A DNA stretch of 64,000 bases from Daejeonella rubra (GCF_900103545.1 NZ_FNHH01000016.1:31524-95523), one strand, 5' to 3'; positions 18,499 through 27,944 are shown, numbered from the stretch's first letter. Translations and numbers: made by a program. Notes: a model not told the origin generated them from the letters alone.

Positions 18499-19179
18499 AT
18501 GAGCATTGCAGCTAATATATCAGCCATAAAGAAAGAGATAGGGAACAGCAATGTAAAGCTGATTGCAGTTTCCAAAACCAAGCCTATCGAAAGTATTACT
18601 GAAGCCTATGAAGCAGGACAGCGTTTGTTTGGCGAAAATATGGTTCAGGAACTGGTTGAAAAATATGAAAAACTTCCTAAAGATATTGAATGGCATCTGA
18701 TTGGTCATTTGCAGACTAATAAAGTTAAATATATAGCACCTTTTATTAGTATGATCCATTCTGTTGACAGCCTGAAATTGCTACAGGAAATTAATAAACA
18801 GGCCTTAAAAAATAACCGGGTAATTGACTGTTTACTTCAATTGGAGATCGCCGATGAGGAAACCAAATTCGGAATGGATCTGGCAGAGGCAATTGAACTT
18901 TTGCGATCAGATGAGTTTCAGGAATTGAAGAATGTACGGATCTGCGGGGTAATGGGTATTGCAACCTTAACCGACAATCCCAAAATGACTGCTGAAGAGT
19001 TTTATGAACTAAGTACCTTCTACAAAGGACTCAAGGACACATTTTTCAGAAAAGACCCTGCATTTAAAGAAATTTCAATGGGTATGTCAAGCGATTATTT
19101 ATTAGCAATTGAAAAGGGAAGTACCATGATCAGACTTGGCAGTACTATCTTTGGAGGCAGGCAGGCAAAGGCTAAATAA
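18499..19179 (+). CDS. yggS: YggS family pyridoxal-phosphate homeostasis protein
   Basis: A 226-residue PLP-binding TIM-barrel protein that buffers pyridoxal phosphate. It is a fold-type III relative without known catalytic activity. The PLP lysine is in IAVSKTKP (Lys26). Further family motifs are FGENMVQELVEKYE, WHLIGHLQTNKVKYI, HSVDS, and GMSSDYLLAIEKGSTMIRLGS at the C-terminal phosphate-binding site. It is followed 26 bp later by a GNAT gene and then by aspartate kinase, possibly one transcript. Confidence 0.93.
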   Translation: MSIAANISAIKKEIGNSNVKLIAVSKTKPIESITEAYEAGQRLFGENMVQELVEKYEKLPKDIEWHLIGHLQTNKVKYIAPFISMIHSVDSLKLLQEINKQALKNNRVIDCLLQLEIADEETKFGMDLAEAIELLRSDEFQELKNVRICGVMGIATLTDNPKMTAEEFYELSTFYKGLKDTFFRKDPAFKEISMGMSSDYLLAIEKGSTMIRLGSTIFGGRQAKAK

Positions 19180-19205
19180 TTGTTTTTTAATATTAATAAT
19201 TTATA

Positions 19206-19676
19206 ATGGAAATAAAGATCAGGGCGGCCGTAAGGGAAGACTGTCAGAGGTTACTGGAGTTAATTCTTGAGCTTGCTGTATATGAGAAAGCTCCGGATGA
19301 GGTTACGGTTAGCCTGGAAGAATTTCAAGAGGCAGGGTTTGGAAACAATCCGGTATGGAAAGCTTTTGTAGCTGAAGAAAACGGGATAATACAAGGATTT
19401 GGATTATATTATATTCGCTATTCTACCTGGAAAGGCTGCAGAATGTACCTGGAGGATCTGCTGGTAACAGAAAAAATGCGTGGAAAAGGTATTGGTAAAA
19501 TGATCTTCGACCGACTAATTGAGGAAGCAGTTGAAAAAGATTTCAAAGGAATGACCTGGCAGGTTCTGGACTGGAATGAACCTGCAATAAATTTCTACAG
19601 AAAGTACAATTCAGATTTTGATGCTGGCTGGTTTAATGTTGCACTTTCAAAGGAGCAGCTTAAAAAATTGATTTAA
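19206..19676 (+). CDS. GNAT family N-acetyltransferase, diamine-acetyltransferase-like
   Basis: A 156-residue GNAT enzyme that should transfer acetyl from acetyl-CoA to an amine. The sequence is closest to the spermidine/spermine (SSAT/thialysine) branch: RAAVREDCQRLLELI at the start, YLEDLLVTEKMRGKGIGKMIF (acetyl-CoA pyrophosphate loop RGKGIG) and WQVLDWNEPAINFYRKY near the end. The substrate could be a polyamine, thialysine or another small amine; this cannot be settled from sequence. It sits between yggS and lysC on the same strand. Confidence 0.85.
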   Translation: MEIKIRAAVREDCQRLLELILELAVYEKAPDEVTVSLEEFQEAGFGNNPVWKAFVAEENGIIQGFGLYYIRYSTWKGCRMYLEDLLVTEKMRGKGIGKMIFDRLIEEAVEKDFKGMTWQVLDWNEPAINFYRKYNSDFDAGWFNVALSKEQLKKLI

Positions 19677-19725
19677 TTATTATAAATAACTCATATACAA
19701 ATACATATAAACATTACATAAACTC

Positions 19726-20985
19726 TTGATAAAGGTATTTAAATTTGGTGGATTTGCTGTTTCTGATGCAGGATCTGTTAAAAATCTGGTAAAGATCGTT
19801 AGTGAATATAGTGATGATCAAATTCTGATCATTGTTTCAGCAATGGGCAAAACTACTGATGCGCTCGAAAAACTTTGCAATTCATACGTGGAAGGGAAAG
19901 AGGATGCACAAGACATTCTTAAGACAATAAAACAATTCCATGAAAATATCATGGTTGAACTTTTTGGGACAAAGTCACATCCTGTTTTCGATGAGATTGC
20001 AAACACTTTTGTTGAAATAGAATGGATGCTTGAGGATGAACCACATCCAGATTATGATTTTAACTATGACCAGATTGTTTCAGTTGGTGAATTCTTATCA
20101 AGCAGAATTGTAGCTGCCTATCTTAATGAAAATAACATAGACACTAAATGGATGGATGCCAGAGACTTCATCCACACTGATAATACCTACCGGGAAGGAA
20201 TCATTGATATGGATAAAACCAGATCATCTATGCCTGTTTTAAATAGTGCACTTCAAAAACAAACAGTTGTTACACAGGGATTTATTGGAGGAACTTCAGA
20301 AAATTTTAGTACTACTTTAGGTCGTGAGGGTTCAGATTATTCTGCTGCAATATTTGCCTCCTTACTCAATGCTGAATCTCTGACCGTTTGGAAAGATGTT
20401 CCAGGAATCATGAATGCTGACCCCAGGTTGTTTGCAAGTGCACAAAAATATGAGGAACTGCCCTATTCAGAGGCTTTAGAGATGGCTTATTATGGAGCAA
20501 CAGTCATCCATCCCAAGACAATAAAACCCCTGCAGAATGCAGGAGTACCACTTTTTGTAAGACCTTTCCTTCTTCCAGATGAAAAGGGAACCCGTATCGA
20601 TTCCACTGCAAAACTGAATACTGATATATCTGCCATAATTGTCAAGCAGAATCAGATGCTTTTATCGATCTCCTCAAAGGACTTTTCATTCATCGATGAG
20701 CATATTCTTATTTACCTGTTACAATGCATTTCAGAAGCTCATATCAAGTTAAATATGATGCAGCGGTCTGCACTTAGTTTATCTTTCTGCTTTAATCAGG
20801 ATGAAGCTAAATTCAGAAAGCTTTATGATATCCTGAAGGATAAGTTTAAATGCAAGTATAATGAAGGCTTAGACCTAATTACTGTACGGCATTTTAAGAG
20901 AGAGGAACTGGAAACTATAACAGCCGGAAGGACCATCATAATGGAACAATTCAGTCGTAATACCGCACAAATAATCCTGCAGTAA
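19726..20985 (+). CDS. lysC: Aspartate kinase (TTG start)
   Basis: Catalyses ATP-dependent phosphorylation of aspartate, the entry to lysine, threonine and methionine synthesis. 419 residues, monofunctional. The N-terminal KFGG signature is at residues 6-9, and GREGSDYSAAIFASLL plus VWKDVPGIMNADPR are typical. C-terminal ACT-type regulatory sequence begins near residue 300. The start must be the TTG at 19726: the conserved N-terminus begins at once, an in-frame TAA lies at 19708-19710, and no ATG or GTG lies between. It is followed after 4 bp by the methyltransferase gene. Confidence 0.93.
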   Translation: MIKVFKFGGFAVSDAGSVKNLVKIVSEYSDDQILIIVSAMGKTTDALEKLCNSYVEGKEDAQDILKTIKQFHENIMVELFGTKSHPVFDEIANTFVEIEWMLEDEPHPDYDFNYDQIVSVGEFLSSRIVAAYLNENNIDTKWMDARDFIHTDNTYREGIIDMDKTRSSMPVLNSALQKQTVVTQGFIGGTSENFSTTLGREGSDYSAAIFASLLNAESLTVWKDVPGIMNADPRLFASAQKYEELPYSEALEMAYYGATVIHPKTIKPLQNAGVPLFVRPFLLPDEKGTRIDSTAKLNTDISAIIVKQNQMLLSISSKDFSFIDEHILIYLLQCISEAHIKLNMMQRSALSLSFCFNQDEAKFRKLYDILKDKFKCKYNEGLDLITVRHFKREELETITAGRTIIMEQFSRNTAQIILQ

Positions 20986-20989
20986 AGCT

Positions 20990-22171
20990 GTGAATAAGGA
21001 AATATTAAATAGCGATGTACAGAAGTTTATAAATAATAATTTAAAATCTGACATTCCCGGCCTTAGCCTCAAAAAGAGTCCATTTCCTTCGGTAAGTTCA
21101 GGAGAATTAGCCCAACAAACTGATAGCAAGAAAAGGTGCGAATTTAAACTACCTCTCTGGTTCAGGACAGAAGGTATTTATTATCCGACAAAACTTGCCA
21201 TCGAACAAGCATCATCAGAACTTGCAGCAAAATATAAAGCTGAATTAATACAAGGAGATGAAATTATAGATCTCACCGGTGGTTTCGGTGTCGACACGCT
21301 ATTCTTTGCTCTGAAAGCAAAGTCTGTGACCCATTGTGAACTCAATAAGGAACTTTCTGAAATATCTGAATATAACTCCAGAATATTAGGTGTTGATATC
21401 AATTATATTAATTCAAACGGACTGGATTATCTTAACAAATCAAACAAGACATTCAGCACGATTTACATTGATCCTTCACGCAGAGTTGAATTAAAGAAGG
21501 TTTTCATGCTTAAAGATTGTGAACCCGATATCATCAGTAATTTGCAGCTTTTAAAGGATCATACCTCCTGTATTCTAATAAAAACAGCTCCTCTACTGGA
21601 TATTCAGTCCACCATAAGGGAATTGAAGCAGGTAAGTGCAATACATGTTATCAGTATAAAGAACGAATGCAAAGAATTACTGGTACTGATTGATAATAAA
21701 CAAGTTACTGATGATCCTGTTATTACCTGTGCATTGCTTGGAGATAATGAAAAGACCTATTGCTTCAGACTGTCCGAAGAAAAGGAATTTCAAATCAATC
21801 AATACTCCGGGCCATTAAATTATATTTATGAACCTGATGCTGCAATACTAAAAGCAGGATGTTTTAAGCTGATCACCCGTGATTTCAGAATTAATAAAAT
21901 TCATCAGCATACTCATTTATATACCTCCTGTGAATTACAAAATTCATTTCCAGGCAGAAAATTTAAATTGAAAAAAGCCTGGAACTATGGAACGTTTATA
22001 AAAGAACATCAATTTAAGAAAGCCAATATTATTTGCCGGAACTTTAGTTTAAGTCCGGAAGAGCTCAAGAAAAAATTAAAGATCAATGACGGCAGTGAAG
22101 AATACCTGCTCTTTTGTACCGGACTAAAAGAAGAACGCTTGGTATTGAACTGTGAGAGGATATTTGAATAG
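20990..22171 (+). CDS. THUMP-like domain class I methyltransferase
   Basis: A 393-residue SAM-dependent methyltransferase with the Rossmann motif I IIDLTGGFGVDTLFFA (about 92-107), a YIDPSRR motif near residue 158 and a C-terminal THUMP-like region. The family is widespread in Bacteroidota, and its substrate, probably an RNA, is not known to me. The start appears to be the GTG at 20990, four bases after the lysC stop; no in-frame ATG exists near the N-terminus. The gene converges on the peroxiredoxin gene. Confidence 0.82.
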   Translation: MNKEILNSDVQKFINNNLKSDIPGLSLKKSPFPSVSSGELAQQTDSKKRCEFKLPLWFRTEGIYYPTKLAIEQASSELAAKYKAELIQGDEIIDLTGGFGVDTLFFALKAKSVTHCELNKELSEISEYNSRILGVDINYINSNGLDYLNKSNKTFSTIYIDPSRRVELKKVFMLKDCEPDIISNLQLLKDHTSCILIKTAPLLDIQSTIRELKQVSAIHVISIKNECKELLVLIDNKQVTDDPVITCALLGDNEKTYCFRLSEEKEFQINQYSGPLNYIYEPDAAILKAGCFKLITRDFRINKIHQHTHLYTSCELQNSFPGRKFKLKKAWNYGTFIKEHQFKKANIICRNFSLSPEELKKKLKINDGSEEYLLFCTGLKEERLVLNCERIFE

Positions 22172-22307
22172 TGGAAATCAGTTCAATTCAGATCTATAAT
22201 ACCTGAATAGTTGAATACAAAAAAGGGGTATTATATCTTCCCAAAAGGGAAGCAATATTGATGGGCATTGCCGCTTGAATGAGCATTTAATTTAATATCA
22301 CTGTAAG

Positions 22308-22332
22308 AGAGGAGTCCAAAAAGAACTCCTCT
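22308..22332 (+). terminator. Hairpin between convergent genes
   Basis: Perfect 8-bp arms AGAGGAGT and ACTCCTCT enclose a 9-base A-rich loop and are followed by a short mixed T stretch. It sits between the converging methyltransferase and peroxiredoxin genes. The T-run is weak, so it may act only as an mRNA end stabiliser. Confidence 0.55.
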
Positions 22333-22347
22333 TAATAATGAAATAAA

Positions 22348-22983
22348 TTATTTATTTGGTTGTGGAGTCATACGCAAATAAGGTTTGATCTCTGTAAAGC
22401 CTTTTGGAAATTTAGCGGGTATATCAGCTGTTTTAATTGCAGGAATTACTACCACATCCTCACCTTCTTTCCAGTCGGCAGGAGTAGCAACACTGTAATT
22501 TGAAGTTAACTGAAGCGAATCGATCACTCTTAATATTTCCTGGAAGTTTCTGCCTGTTGATGCAGGATAAGTGATCATTAATTTGATCTTTTTATCAGGG
22601 CCAATAATAAATAGAGAACGAACTGTAAATGTCTCTGAAGCATTAGGATGCATCATGCCATATAATTCTGCTACTTCCCTGTTCTCATCAGCTATGATCG
22701 GGAAATTAACTTCTACATGCTGGGTTTCATTGATATCATTGATCCATCCTTTGTGTGATTCTACTGAATCCACGCTTAGTGCGATCACTTTTACATTACG
22801 TTTATCAAATTCACTCTTTAATGAAGCTGTTTTTCCTAATTCTGTTGTACAAACAGGTGTATAATCTGCCGGATGCGAAAACAGAACTGCCCAGCTATCG
22901 CCTAAATAATCGTAAAAACTGATATCTCCCTGAGATGTCTTTGCTGTAAAATTCGGTGCAAGATCGCCTAGTTTCAAATTCAT
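22348..22983 (-). CDS. 1-Cys peroxiredoxin (Prx6-like)
   Basis: Reduces hydrogen peroxide and organic peroxides in the cytoplasm. 211 residues. The peroxidatic Cys45 lies in PADYTPVCTTELG. There is no other cysteine in the protein, so it must be a 1-Cys enzyme that depends on an external thiol. The long C-terminal arm (about 160-211, WKEGEDVVVIPA) is typical of the Prx6 group and separates it from AhpC. It has its own transcription unit. Confidence 0.93.
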   Translation of the reverse strand: MNLKLGDLAPNFTAKTSQGDISFYDYLGDSWAVLFSHPADYTPVCTTELGKTASLKSEFDKRNVKVIALSVDSVESHKGWINDINETQHVEVNFPIIADENREVAELYGMMHPNASETFTVRSLFIIGPDKKIKLMITYPASTGRNFQEILRVIDSLQLTSNYSVATPADWKEGEDVVVIPAIKTADIPAKFPKGFTEIKPYLRMTPQPNK

Positions 22984-23044
22984 AATGGTATAATTTAAAA
23001 TACGTTTAATATTCTACTAATTTACTGGATATTCTTGATTAGTT

Positions 23045-23087
23045 CAAAAAAAAAGCACTCTGATTTTGAATCAGAGTGCTTTTTTTA
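23045..23087 (-). terminator. Intrinsic terminator of the S41 protease gene
   Basis: Perfect 12-bp arms (23054-23065 and 23069-23080) enclose a 3-base loop, with a T-run on both strands. The minus-strand gene that ends just upstream (23164) is the natural client. Confidence 0.88.
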
Positions 23088-23163
23088 CAATCATGTGGTT
23101 TGATTATTCCTTGTAGATTATTGCTTGAATTAAGCGAATAAAGATTAATTAAAAAGCTATAAA

Positions 23164-24768
23164 CTACTGCTTTTTAAACTTTCTGGGCCTGTCATCAATC
23201 ATTCCATTGAATTTATTTCTTTCTAAAACTTCATTCAATCCTTTTTCTTCAGTAACAGACATTCCTGAAATACTGCTTAAAGTATTTCCTTTGGTGCTGA
23301 CTGCGAAGAATCCCTTTTCAGAATAAGCCAGTGCTGCAGCTAAAAGTGCCTCTTTCTCATCACCAAAATCTTTGGTAACATCATCAGCAAGTGATTTATC
23401 AACGACCATTCCATCATAATATCCACCAAAATTCTTTTGATTCCTGGTTTCAAACTGAGGTACATAAAGATCAAGTTTATCGATATTAATGGCAAAAAAT
23501 CCAACTGGTTTACCATAGGTTTGACGACCAATCAGTTTAACCTCACTTGGCATTACTCCTTTAAGATTATTGATCAGTAATTCACTTGCAGAGGCTGTTC
23601 CACTAAGTACCAGGAAATAGATCTTTTTAAAATCTGCCGTACCTTCTTTTGCAAAATTCTCTACATTACCAGCATCAAATGTTGGTTTATAGTTAATATC
23701 CGCATAAGTTGCCCATTTGCCGTTGCCATATAATTGTGGTTGATCAGTTCGTAATTTGCCGTTAGCATCGAGCAAAGGTTGATTAGCTAATATTTTAGCG
23801 TTACCATCCTGCATGGTTTTTGTCCATAAAGTGGTATACATTACCTGACCATTCACAGATGCAGGAGCTATTAAATTGGTAAAAACATCCGATGTTGCTA
23901 CCGAACCACCACCATTGTAACGAAGATCGACGATCAATTCAGAAGCACCATCCGTTTGAAATTTCCCAATGGCTGTTCTGAGTGCATCTCTTGAATTGGT
24001 TGTAAAACTATTATACACTATATAGGCAACTTTTTTACTGCCAACAGTGAATACTTTGGTTGCTAAAATTGGATTATTAGAATAGGTTGCCCTGGCAATT
24101 GTTAAACTTTGACTGCTTCCATCTGGTTTTTTAACTGTCATAGAAACTGTAGATCCACTTCCAAATACAGCAGTTGAAACAAAACTTACATTCGCATTCA
24201 GAGATGTACTCAAAGATGAACCTGATCTACCATTGAGTGTAGTGATCTGGTACCCTCTTTTAAGTCCCGCATTAGCAGCAGGAGAACCTGGAGATACATA
24301 TTTAATGCGCAGATCCTCCGTTGGTGTAGAGGAATTTGCATCATCGTCATTATAAAATACCGAGAATCCAAAATCACCGCTAACACCACCCAATGAGGTT
24401 GATACCGATCCATCGTCCAAAAATGAATACTTCTCTCTGGGTATTGGATCAGTCTCTGTGGTCCAAAAGGGCTTGCCAGTTCCAGGCAGTGCTCTTATTG
24501 CATCCAATACAGCCTGGTTATTGGCATAGGTACGGGGTTTGAAAATATCATAAGATGGCATCAGGTCATTCCAGAAATAGGTCTCCTTGGAATAAAGAAA
24601 AATTGAATCTTTTGTTAATTCAGCTCTTGTAGGTAGTACAACAGGAGTAGTTGGAGTTGTAGGTGTACTGGATTTTGGATCTTTTTTACAGGCAGAAGCC
24701 ATAATTAAAATACTGAAAGTAAAAACGATCAGTTTATTTAAAGACCTCGAAATGATTTTATTCAACAT
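23164..24768 (-). CDS. S41 family (C-terminal processing) peptidase lipoprotein
   Basis: A 534-residue serine peptidase of the tail-specific protease group. It has a lipoprotein signal (ILIMASAC, Cys about residue 27), a PDZ-like region (about 140-220: IKYVSPGSPAANAGLKRGYQI) and the S41 catalytic domain. ELIVDLRYNGGG starts the catalytic core. The catalytic Ser lies in LSGTASASEL and the general-base Lys in RQTYGKPVG. Probably in the periplasm or on the outer membrane; the substrate is unknown. It is downstream of the HAD operon but separated by 60 bp. Confidence 0.9.
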   Translation of the reverse strand: MLNKIISRSLNKLIVFTFSILIMASACKKDPKSSTPTTPTTPVVLPTRAELTKDSIFLYSKETYFWNDLMPSYDIFKPRTYANNQAVLDAIRALPGTGKPFWTTETDPIPREKYSFLDDGSVSTSLGGVSGDFGFSVFYNDDDANSSTPTEDLRIKYVSPGSPAANAGLKRGYQITTLNGRSGSSLSTSLNANVSFVSTAVFGSGSTVSMTVKKPDGSSQSLTIARATYSNNPILATKVFTVGSKKVAYIVYNSFTTNSRDALRTAIGKFQTDGASELIVDLRYNGGGSVATSDVFTNLIAPASVNGQVMYTTLWTKTMQDGNAKILANQPLLDANGKLRTDQPQLYGNGKWATYADINYKPTFDAGNVENFAKEGTADFKKIYFLVLSGTASASELLINNLKGVMPSEVKLIGRQTYGKPVGFFAINIDKLDLYVPQFETRNQKNFGGYYDGMVVDKSLADDVTKDFGDEKEALLAAALAYSEKGFFAVSTKGNTLSSISGMSVTEEKGLNEVLERNKFNGMIDDRPRKFKKQ

Positions 24769-24828
24769 ATATTTTTAGGATTATAACAGGTTCGTTTTAG
24801 TTTTTTTAATAAAAATCAAGCTTACAAA

Positions 24829-25443
24829 TTACATAAATTCACTGATATTCAGATAATCCACACCTCCTGATGCTGCAAATTCTTTGTCAGTTTCTGTAGC
24901 GCCAATGATAAAAAGATCCTGCCTCAATAAATTATGTTCTTTCAATATATACGACAATACGTCGGGCTCCGGTTTTTGGTTTATCTCCCGGGCATAATAA
25001 ACCTTTAAATAGTTTTCAAGTCCGTTCCACTCAGTTTGCATGATCTTATTGATCTGTATTTCAGGCTTACCATTAGTAACGATAAATATCTCCTTCCTGT
25101 CAACAACTATTTCCTGCAGTAGGGTTAGCATATTTGAAAACAATAATAGCTTAAGAGGTAACCTGGCAGTATGATAAAGCCTGTCAAAGTTATCTCTGTA
25201 TTTCTCATTAATTCCAAAAGCTTCTTTCACTCTATCAAAAATGGCTTCATCTCCATGATGCAAATAAGCCTTTTTGAAAAATTCAGTCAAATCTGTTGCC
25301 TGAGGAAAACCTTCAGTAAATTCAATAAAATTGGAAAACAGATAATAAACCTGCAGGAGATAATCTCTTTCAGGATACAGAACATCATCCAATTCAAATA
25401 CGAAAGCCTTCTTTCTGGAATCCAGATCTTTATATTTCAACAT
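24829..25443 (-). CDS. HAD-like protein lacking catalytic aspartates
   Basis: About 204 residues from the ATG at 25443, one base after the stop of the preceding gene; an upstream TTG at 25464 is less likely. The fold signature of the HAD superfamily is clear: motif I region FVFELDDVLYP, motif II IFIVTNG, motif III EINQKPEPD and a final FIIGATETDKEF. However, the motif I nucleophile Asp is Glu17, and the first Asp of motif IV (normally GDxxxD) is Ala182. It is therefore probably not an ordinary phosphatase. It is last in an operon with a LolD-like ATPase and a pre-ATP-grasp-like protein. Confidence 0.8.
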   Translation of the reverse strand: MLKYKDLDSRKKAFVFELDDVLYPERDYLLQVYYLFSNFIEFTEGFPQATDLTEFFKKAYLHHGDEAIFDRVKEAFGINEKYRDNFDRLYHTARLPLKLLLFSNMLTLLQEIVVDRKEIFIVTNGKPEIQINKIMQTEWNGLENYLKVYYAREINQKPEPDVLSYILKEHNLLRQDLFIIGATETDKEFAASGGVDYLNISEFM

Positions 25444-25444
25444 A

Positions 25445-25924
25445 TCAGACAATAAATGAGCCAAAGATCAACTGACCATTTTTCAATTCCCATTGAAAAA
25501 CACCATTTTCTTCATTATCAGGTAAAGTTCCATTCGCTGGAATATCCCCTGCTCGTACTTTTCCATTAATAAGTATAAACAGATTAGACGATTGAAAAAG
25601 CAAATCGTTTAATCTTGTTTCTATCCATGGGATGGATGGAATAACTAGCTTAATGTCATATTCTTCAAAAAGTTGCCGGGATGCTGATAATTCAACAATT
25701 TCATCACGCATCAGCGGGTAAATTTCTTTGATATTATGATCCAGGCAGATCTTTAGAACTTCATGTGTAAAACTTGGAGAATTAGCTGCGGATATCTTTA
25801 AAAATCGTTTTCCGGATATAGCAGGCATATCTGCATAAGCGGCAAAATATACATCTTCGGTATTTAGGATACGGGCGAGACGAAAAGCTGCAGAATCAGC
25901 AGCAGCAGTTATCATTACAGACAT
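25445..25924 (-). CDS. Pre-ATP-grasp-like protein without an ATP-grasp domain
   Basis: About 159 residues from the ATG at 25924. The first hundred residues read like the Rossmann-type pre-ATP-grasp domain of carbamoyl-phosphate-synthase-like ligases (MSVMITAAADSAAFRLARIL, then EIYPLMRDEIVELSASRQL). The catalytic ATP-grasp domain that normally follows is absent; a short beta-rich tail (NGVFQWELKNGQLIFGSF) takes its place. The ORF is intact and fits tightly between its neighbours (2-bp and 1-bp gaps), so it looks like a settled small protein and not a fresh truncation. Function is unknown. Confidence 0.65.
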   Translation of the reverse strand: MSVMITAAADSAAFRLARILNTEDVYFAAYADMPAISGKRFLKISAANSPSFTHEVLKICLDHNIKEIYPLMRDEIVELSASRQLFEEYDIKLVIPSIPWIETRLNDLLFQSSNLFILINGKVRAGDIPANGTLPDNEENGVFQWELKNGQLIFGSFIV

Positions 25925-25926
25925 TT

Positions 25927-26583
25927 TCAATAATTAATTATCTGTCCATCCTTCATTAAAACCTTTCTATCTGCCAAATTGGCTAAATTTTCATTATGCG
26001 TTACGATCACAAAGGTTTGGTTAAGTGAATCACGAAGATCAACGAACAATCGATGCAGGTTTTCTGCATTATTTGAATCCAGATTACCGGAAGGTTCATC
26101 AGCAAGAATTATAGCAGGATCATTCACCATAGCTCTTGCTACTGCTACACGTTGCTGTTCACCGCCAGACAATTCATTGGGTTTGTGATTCGCACGATCA
26201 GACAGGCCCAGAAGTTCCAACAACTCAAATGCCTTATTTTCAGCATCTTTTTTACCCCTACCTGCAATAAAGGCAGGAATACAGATATTCTCAAGCGCAG
26301 TAAATTCAGGAAGCAAATGATGAAATTGAAAGATGAATCCAATTTGTTCATTTCTGAAAGCACTCAATTTCCTGGAGGATAGTGTGTTTACATCCACATT
26401 ATTCAATCGAATTGTTCCAAAGTCAGGGCGGTCCAATGTACCAATGATATGAAGCAGGGTACTTTTTCCTGCACCTGAAGCCCCAATAATCGTAATTATC
26501 TCCCCTCTTTTAACGTCAAGATCAACCCCTTTCAGGATCTGTAAATTACCGTATGATTTCTGAATTCCTCTGGCCTGGAGCAT
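25927..26583 (-). CDS. ABC transporter ATP-binding protein, LolD/MacB type
   Basis: A 218-residue ATPase of the MacB/LolD/FtsE group. Walker A GASGAGKST is at residues 34-42, the signature LSGGEQQR and Walker B AIILADEPSGNLDS follow, and the H-loop lies in FVIVTHNENLA. The start is taken as the ATG at 26583 (MLQARGIQKSYGN), where family similarity begins; ATG 26595 is an alternative. No permease is adjacent. In Bacteroidota the LolD partner LolC/E is often encoded elsewhere, so lipoprotein release is likely but not proven. Confidence 0.87.
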   Translation of the reverse strand: MLQARGIQKSYGNLQILKGVDLDVKRGEIITIIGASGAGKSTLLHIIGTLDRPDFGTIRLNNVDVNTLSSRKLSAFRNEQIGFIFQFHHLLPEFTALENICIPAFIAGRGKKDAENKAFELLELLGLSDRANHKPNELSGGEQQRVAVARAMVNDPAIILADEPSGNLDSNNAENLHRLFVDLRDSLNQTFVIVTHNENLANLADRKVLMKDGQIINY

Positions 26584-26722
26584 GAATATAGACATTGTGA
26601 ATATGCAAATGTGCGAATTGTTTATTAGAGTACGGTCTGACCATAAAAAAAACACCGATTTTTTGCATTTGCTATTTTCAGGTTTGCAATAAAAACGTAG
26701 TTTTACGACAAATAATAAGTAA

Positions 26723-27919
26723 ATGAATATTCACGAATATCAGGGTAAAGCAATATTAAAAAGCTTCGGCGTCAGAGTTCAGGAAGGCATTGTTGCCGAT
26801 ACTGCTGAGCAAGCTGTTGAGGCAGCTAAAAAGCTAAAAGTAGATTATAATTCAGACTGGGTAGTAATCAAAGCTCAGATACATGCAGGCGGAAGAGGAA
26901 AAGGTGGTGGAGTGAAGCTGGCAAAAAATCTGGAAGAGGTTAAAGAAAAAGCAGGACAGATTATCGGAATGCAATTAATTACACCGCAAACCGGTCCTGA
27001 AGGTAAACTGGTAAGTAAAGTTTTGGTTGCACAGGATGTTTACTACCCGGGTGAGAGCGAGACAAAAGAATTTTATGTTAGTGTATTGCTTGACCGTTCA
27101 AGGGGACGCAACATCATTATGTACTCTACTGAGGGTGGAATGGACATTGAAGAAGTTGCAGAACATACTCCTCATTTAATATTCAAAGAAGAAATTGATC
27201 CAAAAGTTGGTCTGCAGGGATTTCAGGCACGCAAAATAGCGTTTAACCTGGGTTTAAGCGGCGATGCATTCAAAGATATGACCAAATTCATAGCCTCTTT
27301 ATATAAGGCTTATGAAGCTACTGATTCATCGATGTTTGAGATCAACCCGGTCCTGAAAACATCTGATAACAAAATACTTGCAGTTGATGCTAAAGTAAAC
27401 CTGGATGATAACGGACTTTTCCGCCATCCTGATTTTGCAGCAATGCGTGATACTTCAGAAGAAGATCCAACAGAAGTTGAAGCCAGTAAATCAAACCTGA
27501 ACTATGTTAAACTTGACGGAAACGTTGGTTGTATGGTGAATGGTGCTGGGCTTGCTATGGCTACAATGGATATCATCAAACTTGCCGGTGGTGAGCCTGC
27601 AAATTTTCTTGACGTTGGTGGAACTGCAAACGCAGAAACAGTTAAGGCAGGATTCAATATCATCCTTTCAGATCCAAATGTAAAAGCGATCCTGATCAAT
27701 ATCTTTGGTGGTATTGTACGTTGCGACCGTGTTGCTCAGGGTGTAATTGATGCATACAAAGAAATAGGAAATATTCCGGTGCCAATCATTGTTCGTTTAC
27801 AGGGCACAAACGCTGTAGAAGCTAAGAAGCTAATTGATGAATCAGGATTGAAAGTTTATTCTGCTATTTTGTTAAAAGAAGCTGCAGCACTGGTAACGAA
27901 AGTTCTGGAAGAAAAATAA
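26723..27919 (+). CDS. sucC: Succinyl-CoA ligase (ADP-forming) subunit beta
   Basis: The beta subunit of the TCA cycle enzyme that makes ATP from succinyl-CoA. 398 residues, standard length. The N-terminus MNIHEYQGKAILKSFGV and the ATP-grasp element KAQIHAGGRGKGGGVKLAK are diagnostic. FDVGGTAN-like (FLDVGGTANAETVKAGF) and INIFGGIVRCDRVAQG are the CoA-ligase part. sucD is not adjacent, as is common in Bacteroidota. It is a single-gene unit closed by a terminator. Confidence 0.97.
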   Translation: MNIHEYQGKAILKSFGVRVQEGIVADTAEQAVEAAKKLKVDYNSDWVVIKAQIHAGGRGKGGGVKLAKNLEEVKEKAGQIIGMQLITPQTGPEGKLVSKVLVAQDVYYPGESETKEFYVSVLLDRSRGRNIIMYSTEGGMDIEEVAEHTPHLIFKEEIDPKVGLQGFQARKIAFNLGLSGDAFKDMTKFIASLYKAYEATDSSMFEINPVLKTSDNKILAVDAKVNLDDNGLFRHPDFAAMRDTSEEDPTEVEASKSNLNYVKLDGNVGCMVNGAGLAMATMDIIKLAGGEPANFLDVGGTANAETVKAGFNIILSDPNVKAILINIFGGIVRCDRVAQGVIDAYKEIGNIPVPIIVRLQGTNAVEAKKLIDESGLKVYSAILLKEAAALVTKVLEEK

Positions 27920-27944
27920 TTTCAGATTTTCGATCTGTGGAATT

